This document shows positions 29,238 through 38,464 of a stretch of DNA of 64,000 nt, piece after piece; within the stretch, counting starts at the first letter, position 1, and the number at the start of each line of letters is the position of its first letter. The notes under the pieces are model-generated. The model was not told the DNA's origin and did no database searches. It worked only from the letters and a program-made list of their open reading frames with translations. The stretch is from an uncultured SAR116 cluster alpha proteobacterium (GTDB lineage Bacteria > Pseudomonadota > Alphaproteobacteria > Puniceispirillales > Marisalimonadaceae): assembly GCA_902615025.1 (NCBI GenBank), contig CACMNV010000005.1:34283-98282 (forward strand), in the 5' to 3' direction. A program made the position numbers and the translations under genes.

Positions 29238-31499
29238 ATGTCAGGCGAAAATATAAATCAAAAAAAGGATGCCTTAGATTATCATAAAAATGGAAAGCCT
29301 GGTAAATTAGAGATTATTCCTTCAACACAATTAAATAGCGCTCAAGATCTATCATTAGCATACTCTCCAGGTGTTGCTATACCTTGTTTAGAAATAGAGA
29401 AGAATCCTGAAACGGCATATGATTATACCACAAAAGGAAATTTAGTTGCTGTAATATCTAACGGCACTGCAGTTTTAGGACTTGGTAATATCGGAGCCTT
29501 GGCTTCCAAACCAGTAATGGAAGGTAAATCTGTTTTATTCAAAAAATTCGCAGATGTAGATTCAATTGATCTTGAGGTGAACACAGATGATATAGATAAA
29601 TTTGTAGAAACTGTGGCAAATCTAGAACCTAGTTTTGGAGGAATAAATCTAGAAGATATTAAAGCCCCGGATTGTTTTATTATAGAAGAAAAACTAAAAG
29701 AAAAATTAAATATCCCAGTTTTCCATGATGATCAACATGGAACTGCAATAATAACAGCTGCAGGGATAATTAATGCATTAGATCTCACCCAAAGAAAAAT
29801 ACAAGACACCAAATTTGTTGTAAATGGTGCTGGTGCAGCTTCGATAGCATGCGTTGAATTGATTAAAGCAATGGGCGCAAGAAATGACAATGTAATTTTG
29901 GTTGATAGACAAGGTGTAATATATCAAGGACGTGATTCAAACATGAATCAATGGAAATCTGGTCACGCAGTTAAAACAAAAGCTCGTTCCCTTGCAGATG
30001 CATTAATAAATGCAGATGCATTTTTAGGTTTATCAGTAGAGGGAGCCGTTAACAAAAAAATGGTTAAATCAATGGCTAAAAATCCTATAATATTTGCAAT
30101 GGCAAATCCAACTCCAGAAATTATGCCCGAAGAAATCAAAGAAGTAAGAGATGATGCTATAATTGCAACAGGAAGATCTGACTATCCTAATCAAGTAAAT
30201 AATGTTCTTGGTTTTCCCTATATATTTAGAGGTGCTTTGGACGTCCGAGCATTAAAAATAAATGAAGAAATGAAAATTGCTGCAGCAGATGCTATTGCAA
30301 AATTAGCTAGAGAGGATGTTCCTGATGAGGTAAACAAAGCTTATAGTGGTCAGAATCTTCATTATGGAAAAGATTATATAATTCCTGCACCTTTTGACCC
30401 TAGGCTTATATCAAGAGTTTCTTTTGCAGTTGCAAAAGCTGCATTAGATAGTGGTGTTGCTCAAAAAAAAATAGAGTCTTTTGATAAATACAAAAGCGAA
30501 TTAACTGAAAGAATTAATCCTATAGCATCAATTTTAGAGCCAATTAAACGAGCTATTACTAATAAAAAGAAGAAAATTGTATTTGCTGAGGGAGAATCTG
30601 AAAATGTAATTCGGGCTGCTCTTACATTTTACAATTCAGGTTTTGGGCTTCCAATATTAATTGGCAGAGAAACAATCATTAAAGAGAATATGAAAAAATT
30701 AAATTTAGATGGTGTTGAAAATCTTGAAATTTTTAATGCAAGAATAAGCAATAAAAATGAACAATACATCGATACCTTATATTCACTTCTTCATAGAAAA
30801 GGTCATCTTAGAAGGGATTGTCAAAAATTAGTTAATCAAGACAGAAATGTTTTTGCAGCATCTATGGTTGCTTCAAAAGATGCAGACGCGATGGTAACAG
30901 GTTTCACAAGACCTTTTAACAGATGTTTTGATGATATCACAAAAGTAATAGAATCTTTGGAAAAAAGTGAGTATTTGTCAATGTCAATTGTTGTCTCTAA
31001 ACAAAAAACAATTTTTATTGGTGATGTAAACATTCATCAAAAACCATCTAGTACTGAATTAGCTAACATTGCGATTGGCGTCGCACAAAATGCAAAAAAA
31101 TTAGGCTTTATTCCTAAGGTTGCTATTTTATCATACTCTAATTTTGGAAATCCTTCTGGATCAAACACTAAAACTATTAATGAATGTCTTAAAATATTAG
31201 AAGACAAGAAAGTTTCGTTTGAATTTGATGGTGAAATGACAGCTGAAGTGGCGCTTGATTACAATTTGATAAAAGAAAATTACCCCTTTTGTAAATTGTC
31301 TAGTCCAGCAAATGTATTAATTATGCCTGATCTTTACTCGGCAAATATTTCATTTAAACTATTACAAAAAATGGAAAATTTATCTGTAATTGGACCAATA
31401 ATGATTGGAGGGAATAATCCTTTTCAAATTATACAAATGGGCTCTTCTGTCTCAGATATCGTTAATTCAGCGTGTATTTCAACATATAATTCACTTTAA
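29238..31499 (+). CDS. maeB: NADP-dependent malic enzyme with phosphotransacetylase-like domain
   Basis: Decarboxylates malate to pyruvate with NADP reduction, linking the citric acid cycle to pyruvate and NADPH. The malic-enzyme part (about 1-425) has LAYSPGVAIPCLEI, VFHDDQHGTAIITAAGI (near 158-174) and the nucleotide-binding VVNGAGAASIACVEL (near 194-208). Residues about 430-753 form a phosphotransacetylase-like domain, usually regulatory, containing VFAEGESENVIRAAL. The 753 residues are standard for MaeB. A good AAGGAG ribosome-binding site lies upstream. Its stop overlaps that of the convergent PfkB gene by four bases. Confidence 0.96.
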   Translation: MSGENINQKKDALDYHKNGKPGKLEIIPSTQLNSAQDLSLAYSPGVAIPCLEIEKNPETAYDYTTKGNLVAVISNGTAVLGLGNIGALASKPVMEGKSVLFKKFADVDSIDLEVNTDDIDKFVETVANLEPSFGGINLEDIKAPDCFIIEEKLKEKLNIPVFHDDQHGTAIITAAGIINALDLTQRKIQDTKFVVNGAGAASIACVELIKAMGARNDNVILVDRQGVIYQGRDSNMNQWKSGHAVKTKARSLADALINADAFLGLSVEGAVNKKMVKSMAKNPIIFAMANPTPEIMPEEIKEVRDDAIIATGRSDYPNQVNNVLGFPYIFRGALDVRALKINEEMKIAAADAIAKLAREDVPDEVNKAYSGQNLHYGKDYIIPAPFDPRLISRVSFAVAKAALDSGVAQKKIESFDKYKSELTERINPIASILEPIKRAITNKKKKIVFAEGESENVIRAALTFYNSGFGLPILIGRETIIKENMKKLNLDGVENLEIFNARISNKNEQYIDTLYSLLHRKGHLRRDCQKLVNQDRNVFAASMVASKDADAMVTGFTRPFNRCFDDITKVIESLEKSEYLSMSIVVSKQKTIFIGDVNIHQKPSSTELANIAIGVAQNAKKLGFIPKVAILSYSNFGNPSGSNTKTINECLKILEDKKVSFEFDGEMTAEVALDYNLIKENYPFCKLSSPANVLIMPDLYSANISFKLLQKMENLSVIGPIMIGGNNPFQIIQMGSSVSDIVNSACISTYNSL

Positions 31500-32464
31500 G
31501 TAATTAACAACTTTGATAAATTTTCTACTGGCCTTGCGCCATATTGCTGTATTATGCGTGAAGCGCTTTTAGTGGCCAGTTTTCCACAGTCATCTAATTT
31601 TAATTTTTTTGAAAATCCAAACAAAAATCCTGCGGCAAATAAGTCACCTGCTCCAGTTGTGTCAAGGACATCTAATCCATCTATAGGAGGAATAAATATT
31701 GAATTATTTGCTTTGAATATATTTGCTCCTTTTGCGCCATTAGTAACTACAGCAATTTCCACTATAGAACTTATTTTTTCTTTTGCTTGTCCATTTAAAA
31801 GAGCTTCTATCTCTTGATCATTACCAAATAAGATATTCACATAATTTTTTATTAATGAAATAAATTCATCTTTATGTCTTTCTACACAAAAGCTGTCTGA
31901 TAAAGACAAACATATAAGAGAGTTTTTTTTCTGCGCAATTTTACAAAGATCAATCATTGCTTGTTTAGTTTGAATTTTGTCAAATAAATAACCTTCGAGA
32001 TATAAAAAATTATTATTTTTAAATATAGATTGGTTAAAATTTTTTAACGACAATGAAGTACTTGCATCTAAGAATGTACACATTGTTCTTTCACCATCTG
32101 GTGAAATTAATACTAAACTTTTTGATGTTTTTGCATTTAATAAATTATCTTCACACGATAAAAATTGTATTCCTATATCATTAAGGTCCTTTTGAAAACT
32201 TAACCCAAAATTATCTTTACCTATAGAACCAAAAAAGATTGAGTTTCCACCAAAAGACGAGTATCCAACAGCTGTATTTGCAGCACTTCCTCCAGATTCT
32301 ATTTTATACTCACTTATTTTTGAAAATATATTATCGAATTCTTCATTGTTAACTAAAGACATTGAGCCTTTAATTAAATCATTTGATTTTAAGAAAGAAT
32401 CTTCTACTTTTACAAGAACATCTACAATAGCATTACCGACGCATATTAAAAATGGGGCTGTCAT
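31496..32464 (-). CDS. PfkB-family sugar/nucleoside kinase (adenosine kinase-like)
   Basis: Ribokinase-fold kinase of 322 residues. The C-terminal signature LDTTGAGDLFAAGFLFG (near 267-283) contains the catalytic aspartate, and the N-terminal SGGSAANTAVGYSSFGG (near 57-73) is the substrate-side glycine motif. VGNAIVDVLVKV at the start and EGYLFD in the middle are typical of the adenosine kinase-like branch common in alphaproteobacteria. The true substrate cannot be read. Its stop overlaps the maeB stop on the other strand, and it diverges from a lipoprotein gene by 46 bases. Confidence 0.88.
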   Translation of the reverse strand: MTAPFLICVGNAIVDVLVKVEDSFLKSNDLIKGSMSLVNNEEFDNIFSKISEYKIESGGSAANTAVGYSSFGGNSIFFGSIGKDNFGLSFQKDLNDIGIQFLSCEDNLLNAKTSKSLVLISPDGERTMCTFLDASTSLSLKNFNQSIFKNNNFLYLEGYLFDKIQTKQAMIDLCKIAQKKNSLICLSLSDSFCVERHKDEFISLIKNYVNILFGNDQEIEALLNGQAKEKISSIVEIAVVTNGAKGANIFKANNSIFIPPIDGLDVLDTTGAGDLFAAGFLFGFSKKLKLDDCGKLATKSASRIIQQYGARPVENLSKLLIT

Positions 32465-32510
32465 AAAATTAAATTAGTGGACTATTTCTTATACTGCAAC
32501 TATTAATCTA

Positions 32511-33068
32511 ATGATGAAAATGTATTTTTTATTAACTTTATTATTTTCAATATTCCTGAATGGGTGTGCTAGGCATACTCAAATAGATTTTTCATCAAGC
32601 GAAACTTTCTTCTCTTCGTTAAACGAAACAAAAATAATACAAAAGGGAAATAAAAAAAGTACTTCTGTGTTAAATAGTTTAAAAAAAGAAAATAAAAAAA
32701 GTACTTCTGTGTTAAATAGTTTAAAAAAGAGTGAGATTAATAATAAAGATGAGGGTATAATTACAAAATCTTCATTGTTAAATCTATCTTCCTATAAACA
32801 ACTACTAGAACAAAAAATTGGATTTGAAGAATATAACATTTTAAAAATTTTTAATAATGCAAACTTAATAATAAAACATGGTAAAATTAAAAACTTTCAA
32901 TTCCACCTAAAAGCTTGCCATTTAGATTTGTTTTTTTTAAATGAAAATAAAAATTATATATTTAAACACTTCGATATTAGACCTTCAGCTATCCTATCCA
33001 AGCTAGATAAAAAGAAATGTGTTGAAGAATTAAATAATAAATTTACTTTATTACGTGATCCAAAGTAA
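32511..33068 (+). CDS. Lipoprotein of unknown function with 14-residue tandem repeat
   Basis: I do not recognise this protein. An N-terminal hydrophobic segment (about 4-15) ends in the lipobox FLNGC, giving a lipidated cysteine at C19. Residues 47-60 and 61-74 are a tandem pair of the unit NKKSTSVLNSLKK plus one residue. A more structured part follows (about 85-180) with YKQLLEQKIGFEEYNILKIF and KNFQFHLKACHLDLFFLN; two cysteines (in KACHLD and KKCVEEL) could pair. Its end overlaps dapB by 26 bases tail to tail. An envelope role is inferred only from the lipobox. Confidence 0.75.
   Translation: MMKMYFLLTLLFSIFLNGCARHTQIDFSSSETFFSSLNETKIIQKGNKKSTSVLNSLKKENKKSTSVLNSLKKSEINNKDEGIITKSSLLNLSSYKQLLEQKIGFEEYNILKIFNNANLIIKHGKIKNFQFHLKACHLDLFFLNENKNYIFKHFDIRPSAILSKLDKKKCVEELNNKFTLLRDPK
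32649..32732 (+). repeat. 42-bp tandem duplication inside the lipoprotein gene
   Basis: Two adjacent 42-base units (32649-32690 and 32691-32732) share an uninterrupted identical run of at least 38 bases, diverging only in the last few. The unit is exactly 14 codons, so the reading frame is kept. The near-perfect DNA identity suggests a recent duplication. Confidence 0.92.
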
Positions 33069-33843
33069 AAAACCCTGGTTTATGATTTAATGTCCATATT
33101 GCAGATCTAATTGCACCTTTTGCAAAAATTGATCTATCATTAGCTATATGATTAATTTCTAATCTTTCATCCCCATTAAAATATTTTATTGAATGTTCTC
33201 CAACAACGTTGCCTCCACGTACAACAGAGAAACCTATTTCATCTTTTTTTCTTTTTCCAATTATGCCTTCACGAGACAATTGTTTTATATCATCTAAATT
33301 TTTGCCTCTAGCTGTAGCTGCTGCTGAACCTAAAAGAAGCGCAGTACCTGATGGTGAGTCTACTTTTTTATTATGGTGGGCTTCAAAAATTTCAATTTCC
33401 CAATCAGGCCCTAAATTTTTAGTTGTATCATTTATTAGCTTTTTCATTATTGTTATTCCAACTGAAAAATTTGCCGAATATACTATTGGTATTTTATTAG
33501 AAAATGATTTAATTTTATCGAATTGCTCATTACTAAATCCTGTTGTCCCGATAACAATTGGAATTCCATAAGTTGCTGCTTTTTCAACATGCAAAATAGA
33601 GGCTTCTGGGACAGTAAAATCAATTATTACATCAGTGTCTTCAAAAATACTCGAAAGATTATCAGTCAATATTTTATCTATAGGATTATGTCCTACTAAT
33701 GTACCTAAATCTAACCCTTTTTCTTTTTCATTTGGAAGACAATAAGAATTAGCCAACTCTAAGTTTTCATTTTCAATAATCTCTTTTATAAGAGTTTTAC
33801 CCATTCTGCCATTTCCACCTGGTATTGAGATTTTTGCAGACAT
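33043..33843 (-). CDS. dapB: 4-hydroxy-tetrahydrodipicolinate reductase
   Basis: NAD(P)H-dependent step of the lysine and meso-diaminopimelate pathway, feeding peptidoglycan synthesis. The nucleotide-binding motif is PGGNGRMGKTL (near 8-18), a slight variant of the usual GAxGRMG. The family signature EAHHNKKVDSPSGTAL (near 153-168) is intact. The 266 residues are normal. It lies 10 bases after dnaJ, which is a common alphaproteobacterial neighbour. Confidence 0.96.
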   Translation of the reverse strand: MSAKISIPGGNGRMGKTLIKEIIENENLELANSYCLPNEKEKGLDLGTLVGHNPIDKILTDNLSSIFEDTDVIIDFTVPEASILHVEKAATYGIPIVIGTTGFSNEQFDKIKSFSNKIPIVYSANFSVGITIMKKLINDTTKNLGPDWEIEIFEAHHNKKVDSPSGTALLLGSAAATARGKNLDDIKQLSREGIIGKRKKDEIGFSVVRGGNVVGEHSIKYFNGDERLEINHIANDRSIFAKGAIRSAIWTLNHKPGFFTLDHVIK

Positions 33844-33853
33844 AAATTCCCTT

Positions 33854-34954
33854 TTAAAATGTAATTCTATTAAATTTAGTGGTTTTTGGTATATTTTTCT
33901 CAGATCCTAAATTTATAAATTCTTTTATTAAATCTTGTTGTTTTTTTGATATATTTACGGGAGTTTCTAATACAATTTCTACATATTGGTCACCATTAGA
34001 GCCACCTCTTAACGAAGGCATTCCTTTACCTTTCATTCTTAATCTAGTCCCAGTTTGAGTGCCAGAAGCAATTGATAGCTTAGCTTTTTTTCCATCTATG
34101 CATGGTACAAAAATTTCACATCCTAAAATTGCATCTAATGTTGAAACTGGAACTTGTATAAAAATATCTCTACCATCTCTCTCAAAAAATTTATGTGTTT
34201 TGACATCTATAAATATATACAAATCACCTGGATCAGCACCTCTTTGTCCAGCTTCACCCTCACCTGCTAATCTTATTCTTGTTCCATTGTCAACTCCAGA
34301 TGGAACATTCACTGATAATTTTTTGTTTTTATTTATTCTTCCTTGACCTCTACATCTTGAACAGGGGTTGCTAATAATTTCTCCAACACCTGAGCATTTT
34401 GGACAAGTTCTTTCTATAGTAAAAAAACCTTGTTGAGCCCTAACTTTCCCATATCCACCACATTGATTACATGTTTCAGGCCTAGAACCTTTGCTAGCTC
34501 CAGAACCATCACAAGCGTCACATTGAGCAGGTAAATTTAATGAAATCTCAACTTGGTCACCTTTAAAAGCTTGTTCAAGTGATACAGAAAGATCATATCT
34601 GAGATCAGATCCAGAAGAAGGTCCTTGTTTATTTTGCTCCCTTCCCATTCCAAACATGTCTTCAAAAATATCAGAAAAGCCGCCTGAAAAGCCGCCGAAA
34701 CCTTGACTTTGACCTTGGCCAGCATTTGAACTAGTAAATGCAGAATGTCCAAATTGGTCATAAGCAGATCTTTTTTGACTATCTTTTAAAACATCGTAAG
34801 CTTCACTGACTTCCTTAAATTTATTTTCAGCTGCTTTATCATCTGGATTTCTATCAGGATGATATTTCATAGCTAGTTTTCTATAAGCTGATTTTATTTC
34901 TGAGTCAGATGCACTTTTAGAAACATTTAGAATATCATAATAATCTTTTGACAT
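33854..34954 (-). CDS. dnaJ: Chaperone protein DnaJ
   Basis: Hsp40 co-chaperone that stimulates DnaK ATPase. The J domain (about 1-70) has the HPD motif in MKYHPDRNPDD. A glycine/phenylalanine-rich region (about 75-105) follows, then four CxxCxGxG-type zinc motifs (about 138-205; CDACDGSG, CNQCGGYG, CPKCSGVG, CSRCRGQG) and the C-terminal substrate domains. The 366 residues are normal. It lies 14 bases after dnaK and should share its heat-shock promoter. Confidence 0.98.
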   Translation of the reverse strand: MSKDYYDILNVSKSASDSEIKSAYRKLAMKYHPDRNPDDKAAENKFKEVSEAYDVLKDSQKRSAYDQFGHSAFTSSNAGQGQSQGFGGFSGGFSDIFEDMFGMGREQNKQGPSSGSDLRYDLSVSLEQAFKGDQVEISLNLPAQCDACDGSGASKGSRPETCNQCGGYGKVRAQQGFFTIERTCPKCSGVGEIISNPCSRCRGQGRINKNKKLSVNVPSGVDNGTRIRLAGEGEAGQRGADPGDLYIFIDVKTHKFFERDGRDIFIQVPVSTLDAILGCEIFVPCIDGKKAKLSIASGTQTGTRLRMKGKGMPSLRGGSNGDQYVEIVLETPVNISKKQQDLIKEFINLGSEKNIPKTTKFNRITF

Positions 34955-34968
34955 TATTTAATATAAGT

Positions 34969-36900
34969 CTAAGAAGCGTTTTTCTTATCGTCTTCAGGTT
35001 TTATCTCTTCAAAATCTGCATCAACAACGTCTTCATTTTTTTTGTCATCTTTATTAACTTCTTCACTTGAATTAGAAACATCTTTCTCAGGAGTATTTTC
35101 ACTATTTTTATAAGCAACTTCCCCTAATTTCATCAGTGCATTCGATAAATCGGATGTCTTCGTTTTAATGTCTTCAACATTTTCACCCTCTAATGCTGAC
35201 TTAAGTTCTGCTAAAGAGTCTTCCACATCTTTTTTCATTTTTTCATCAGCTTTATCACCTAGATCAGTTAAAGTTTTTTCTGCACTATGTATTAAAGATT
35301 CAGCTTGATTTTTAGCTTCAACAGCTTCTTTTTTTAATTTATCTTGTTCAGAATTATCTTCACCTTCCTTGACCATTCTTTCAATTTCAGAATCGTCCAA
35401 TCCACCTGAAGCTTGTATAGTAATATTATGAACTTTACCCGTGGCTTTATCTTGTGCACTTACGTTTACTATTCCATTAGCATCGATATCAAAAGTTACT
35501 TCAATTTGAGGAACTCCTCTAGGTGCCGGAGCTATACCTTCTAAGTTAAATTCTCCAAGAAGTTTATTATCAACAGCCATTTGTCTTTCACCTTGAGACA
35601 CTTTTATAGTAACAGCAGACTGATTATCATCAGCAGTAGAGAAAGTTTGTGACTTTTTTGTAGGTATAGTTGTGTTTCTTTCAATTAATTTTGTAAAGAC
35701 ACCGCCTAAAGTTTCAATTCCAAGAGAAAGAGGGGTTACATCTAAAAGTAAAACATCTTTAACATCACCTGTTAATACACCACCTTGAATTGCCGCTCCA
35801 GAAGCAACAACTTCATCTGGATTGACTCCTCGATGAGGTTCAGCTTTAAAGAAATCAGTAACTGTTTTTATGATTTTTGGCATTCTAGTCATCCCACCAA
35901 CAAGAATTACTTCGTCTATGTCACCTGCATTTAAACCCGCATCTTTAAGAGCTTCTTTACAAGGATTTATACTTTTTGTTACTAAATCGTCCACTAAATT
36001 TTCTAATTGAGATCTTGTTATTTTTAAATTTAAGTGTTTCGGGCCTGAAGCATCTGCAGTAATAAATGGTAAATTGACTTCAGTTTGAGCCGAGCTAGAT
36101 AATTCAATTTTTGCCTTTTCTGCAGCCTCTTTCATTCTTTGAAGAGCTAATTTATCATCACGAAGATCTATACCTGCATCTTTTTTAAATTCATCTGCTA
36201 AATAATCAATTATTCTCTGGTCAAAGTCTTCACCACCCAAAAATGTATCACCATTTGTCGACTTTACTTCAAAAACACCGTCACCAACTTCTAGGATGGA
36301 GACATCAAAAGTTCCTCCACCTAGGTCATAAACTGCTATAGTACCACTTTCTTTTTTATCCAGTCCATAAGCTAATGCTGCGGCTGTTGGTTCATTTATG
36401 ATTCTAAGAACTTCTAACCCAGCTATTTTACCAGCATCTTTAGTAGCTTGCCTTTGAGCATCATTAAAGTAAGCTGGCACAGTAATTACAGCCTTATCAA
36501 CAGTTTCTCCCAAATACGCTTCAGCATCTTCTTTTAATTTGCGAAGTATAAAACTAGATATCTCTGATGGAGCATACTCTTGCCCTTTTACATTTACCCA
36601 AGCATCGCCGTTTTTTGCGGATACAATCTTGTAAGGTACTAATTTTGAAAACTTTTTTGAAGCTTCGCCATCAAATCTTCTACCTATGAGCCTTTTAATT
36701 GCAAAAAGCGTATTTTCAGGGTTTGTTACAGCTTGCCTTTTTGCAGATTGCCCAACTAATTTTTCATCTTCAGTAAATGCTACCATCGATGGTGTGGTTC
36801 TAGCACCTTCACTATTTTCAATAATTTTTGGATTTTTTCCATCCATGACTGAAACACATGAATTTGTAGTACCTAAGTCAATGCCAATAACCTTAGACAT
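34969..36900 (-). CDS. dnaK: Chaperone protein DnaK (Hsp70)
   Basis: ATP-driven chaperone for folding and heat-shock control. [16 protein letters not shown] opens the nucleotide-binding domain (about 1-385), [19 protein letters not shown] lies near 192-210, and the interdomain linker [19 protein letters not shown] leads to the substrate-binding domain and helical lid. The acidic tail ends [13 protein letters not shown]-like. The 643 residues are standard. The AGGGGG ribosome-binding site lies eight bases before the ATG, and an RpoH-type promoter sits about 50 bases upstream. Confidence 0.99.
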   Translation of the reverse strand: MSKVIGIDLGTTNSCVSVMDGKNPKIIENSEGARTTPSMVAFTEDEKLVGQSAKRQAVTNPENTLFAIKRLIGRRFDGEASKKFSKLVPYKIVSAKNGDAWVNVKGQEYAPSEISSFILRKLKEDAEAYLGETVDKAVITVPAYFNDAQRQATKDAGKIAGLEVLRIINEPTAAALAYGLDKKESGTIAVYDLGGGTFDVSILEVGDGVFEVKSTNGDTFLGGEDFDQRIIDYLADEFKKDAGIDLRDDKLALQRMKEAAEKAKIELSSSAQTEVNLPFITADASGPKHLNLKITRSQLENLVDDLVTKSINPCKEALKDAGLNAGDIDEVILVGGMTRMPKIIKTVTDFFKAEPHRGVNPDEVVASGAAIQGGVLTGDVKDVLLLDVTPLSLGIETLGGVFTKLIERNTTIPTKKSQTFSTADDNQSAVTIKVSQGERQMAVDNKLLGEFNLEGIAPAPRGVPQIEVTFDIDANGIVNVSAQDKATGKVHNITIQASGGLDDSEIERMVKEGEDNSEQDKLKKEAVEAKNQAESLIHSAEKTLTDLGDKADEKMKKDVEDSLAELKSALEGENVEDIKTKTSDLSNALMKLGEVAYKNSENTPEKDVSNSSEEVNKDDKKNEDVVDADFEEIKPEDDKKNAS

Positions 36901-36949
36901 AAATGATTCCCCCTGAACTTTATAAAATAAATTTAATTACTAATCAGAT

Positions 36950-36977
36950 ATATGGGTTAAGTAACTGAATATACAAG
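36950..36977 (-). promoter_or_regulatory. RpoH (sigma-32) type heat-shock promoter for dnaK
   Basis: On the minus strand CTTG (36974-36977) is followed after 17 bases by CCCATAT (36950-36956). This fits the alphaproteobacterial RpoH pattern of CTTG, 17-18 bases, then a C-rich TAT-type -10 element. The -10 lies about 50 bases before the dnaK ATG. No CIRCE operator (the HrcA site) was seen in the gap. Confidence 0.62.
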
Positions 36978-36990
36978 ATTAAAATATAAT

Positions 36991-37659
36991 TTATTCATCT
37001 TTTTCTTCTTTTTTTTCTTTTTTTTCATTTTCATCCATTTCACCTTTTGACACACCCACCATTGCAGGCCTAATAAGACGATCATGCAAGACATAACCAG
37101 GTTGGATCACCTCTATGATTGATCCTTCTTCATAATCAACAGATGGTGCTTCAAACATCGCTTGATGAAAATTATAATCAAATTTTTCGTGAAGTGGTTC
37201 TATTTTTTTAATTTGATTTTTGTCTAATAAAGATTTCATTTCTTTTAGTACTATTTCAATACCATCAATCAAATTTTTGACGCCTGTTTCAGACTGGTTT
37301 TCAGATGTAGATGATTTAACAGCACGTTCCATATTATCAACAACGTTAAGAAAATCCCTTAATAGGCTGATATGGCCGTATTTTTTTATCTGTTCAATTT
37401 CTTTGTTAGTTCTTTTTCGAAGATTTTCATTCTCAGCAAGTGAACGTAATAATTGATCTTTTAAATCTTTGATTTTATCTTGAGAATCACTTTCATCATT
37501 ATCTAAATTTTCTTTATTATTTAAACTATCTTTCTCGTCAATAGAATTACTATCATTACTTTGACTATCATCATTATTAAGTGAATTGATACTTTTATCT
37601 TCCTCTTGATTATTAACATTCTCATTTTTATCTGTATGTTTGTTCTTGTTCATATTCAT
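36991..37659 (-). CDS. grpE: Nucleotide exchange factor GrpE
   Basis: Releases ADP from DnaK. After a charged, asparagine/serine-rich N-terminus (about 1-65) a long coiled coil begins at KDLKDQLLRSLAENENLRKR and leads to the beta domain with FDYNFHQAMFEAPS and VIQPGYVLHDRLIRPAMVGVSKG (about 178-205). At 222 residues it is slightly long owing to the tail and head. The ATG at 37657-37659 is preceded by an AGAGGTG ribosome-binding site. It lies 90 bases upstream of dnaK. hrcA, which usually precedes grpE in alphaproteobacteria, is missing. Confidence 0.96.
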   Translation of the reverse strand: MNMNKNKHTDKNENVNNQEEDKSINSLNNDDSQSNDSNSIDEKDSLNNKENLDNDESDSQDKIKDLKDQLLRSLAENENLRKRTNKEIEQIKKYGHISLLRDFLNVVDNMERAVKSSTSENQSETGVKNLIDGIEIVLKEMKSLLDKNQIKKIEPLHEKFDYNFHQAMFEAPSVDYEEGSIIEVIQPGYVLHDRLIRPAMVGVSKGEMDENEKKEKKEEKDE

Positions 37660-37741
37660 ACATCACCTCTTGCTTAATGATATTTATTTAGTAATGTTGT
37701 ATAAATATTCAACAAAAAACTTTTATATTAAAAATTATTTT
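37660..37741. promoter_or_regulatory. grpE/rph divergent promoter region (no hrcA)
   Basis: An 82-base AT-rich gap between divergent grpE and rph. Both genes must be served from here or from within each other. I see no CIRCE element, no CTTG-type heat-shock -35 for grpE, and no hrcA remnant. Confidence 0.35.
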
Positions 37742-38464
37742 ATGAATTTAAAAAGAATATCTAGAAAAAGAACTGAGTTAAGGGAAATTCATTTTGAAAA
37801 TAAATTTCTAGCTTATGCCGAGGGATCTTGTTTAGTTAAGTTTGGAAATACTCACGTAATTTGTACAGCTTCTATTGAAGAGAGAGTTCCGATATGGCTT
37901 AGAGGAAAACAAAAAGGATGGATCACGGCAGAATATGGAATGATACCTAGAGCAACACATTCTAGAGTCGATCGTGATATTTCCAAAGGGAAAATCTCTG
38001 GAAGAAGTCAAGAAATTCAGAGATTAATTGGAAGATCTCTCAGATCTGCAATTAACTTAAACGAATTAGGGGAAAGACAAATAAAGATTGATTGTGATGT
38101 AATTCAAGCTGATGGAGGCACACGAACTGCTTCAATTTCAGGTTCTTGGATAGCTTTACATGATGCAATTAAATACTTAATGTCTGAAGGAAAAATAACG
38201 AAAAACCCTATTAAAAATCAAATTGCTGCTATTTCATGTGGAATTATTAATGAAGAGATATTTATAGACTTAGATTATAATGAAGATTCAAATGCTACTG
38301 TTGATGCAAATTTTGTACTTACAGACAATAAAGAAATTATAGAAATTCAATCTAGCTCTGAACAAAAACCTATATCAAAATCTAGTTTTTTAAACATGTA
38401 TGAATTGGTTGAAAATAATATTGATATAGTTTTTAAAAAACAAAGGGATATTCTATCTTTATGA
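37742..38464 (+). CDS. rph: Ribonuclease PH
   Basis: Phosphorolytic exoribonuclease that trims tRNA 3' ends. The 240 residues begin MNLKRISRKRTELREIHFE; an in-frame upstream extension to 37640 overlaps grpE and lacks similarity, so the ATG at 37742 is preferred. WITAEYGMIPRATHSR (near 61-76) and DCDVIQADGGTRTASISGSW (near 118-137) are diagnostic. The stop overlaps the rdgB ATG (ATGA). The rph-rdgB-hemW order is conserved. Confidence 0.97.
   Translation: MNLKRISRKRTELREIHFENKFLAYAEGSCLVKFGNTHVICTASIEERVPIWLRGKQKGWITAEYGMIPRATHSRVDRDISKGKISGRSQEIQRLIGRSLRSAINLNELGERQIKIDCDVIQADGGTRTASISGSWIALHDAIKYLMSEGKITKNPIKNQIAAISCGIINEEIFIDLDYNEDSNATVDANFVLTDNKEIIEIQSSSEQKPISKSSFLNMYELVENNIDIVFKKQRDILSL

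Noticed and set aside
32649-32732. Tandem repeat considered as a CRISPR fragment
   Set aside because: The two units are directly adjacent without spacers, lie in frame in a gene, and no cas genes are present.
36901-36990. CIRCE (HrcA) operator before dnaK
   Set aside because: No TTAGCACTC/GAGTGCTAA inverted repeat is present; the gap instead has an RpoH-type promoter.
37640-37741. N-terminal extension of rph of 34 codons
   Set aside because: It overlaps the grpE start, is unlike any RNase PH, and the ATG at 37742 begins exactly where family similarity starts.
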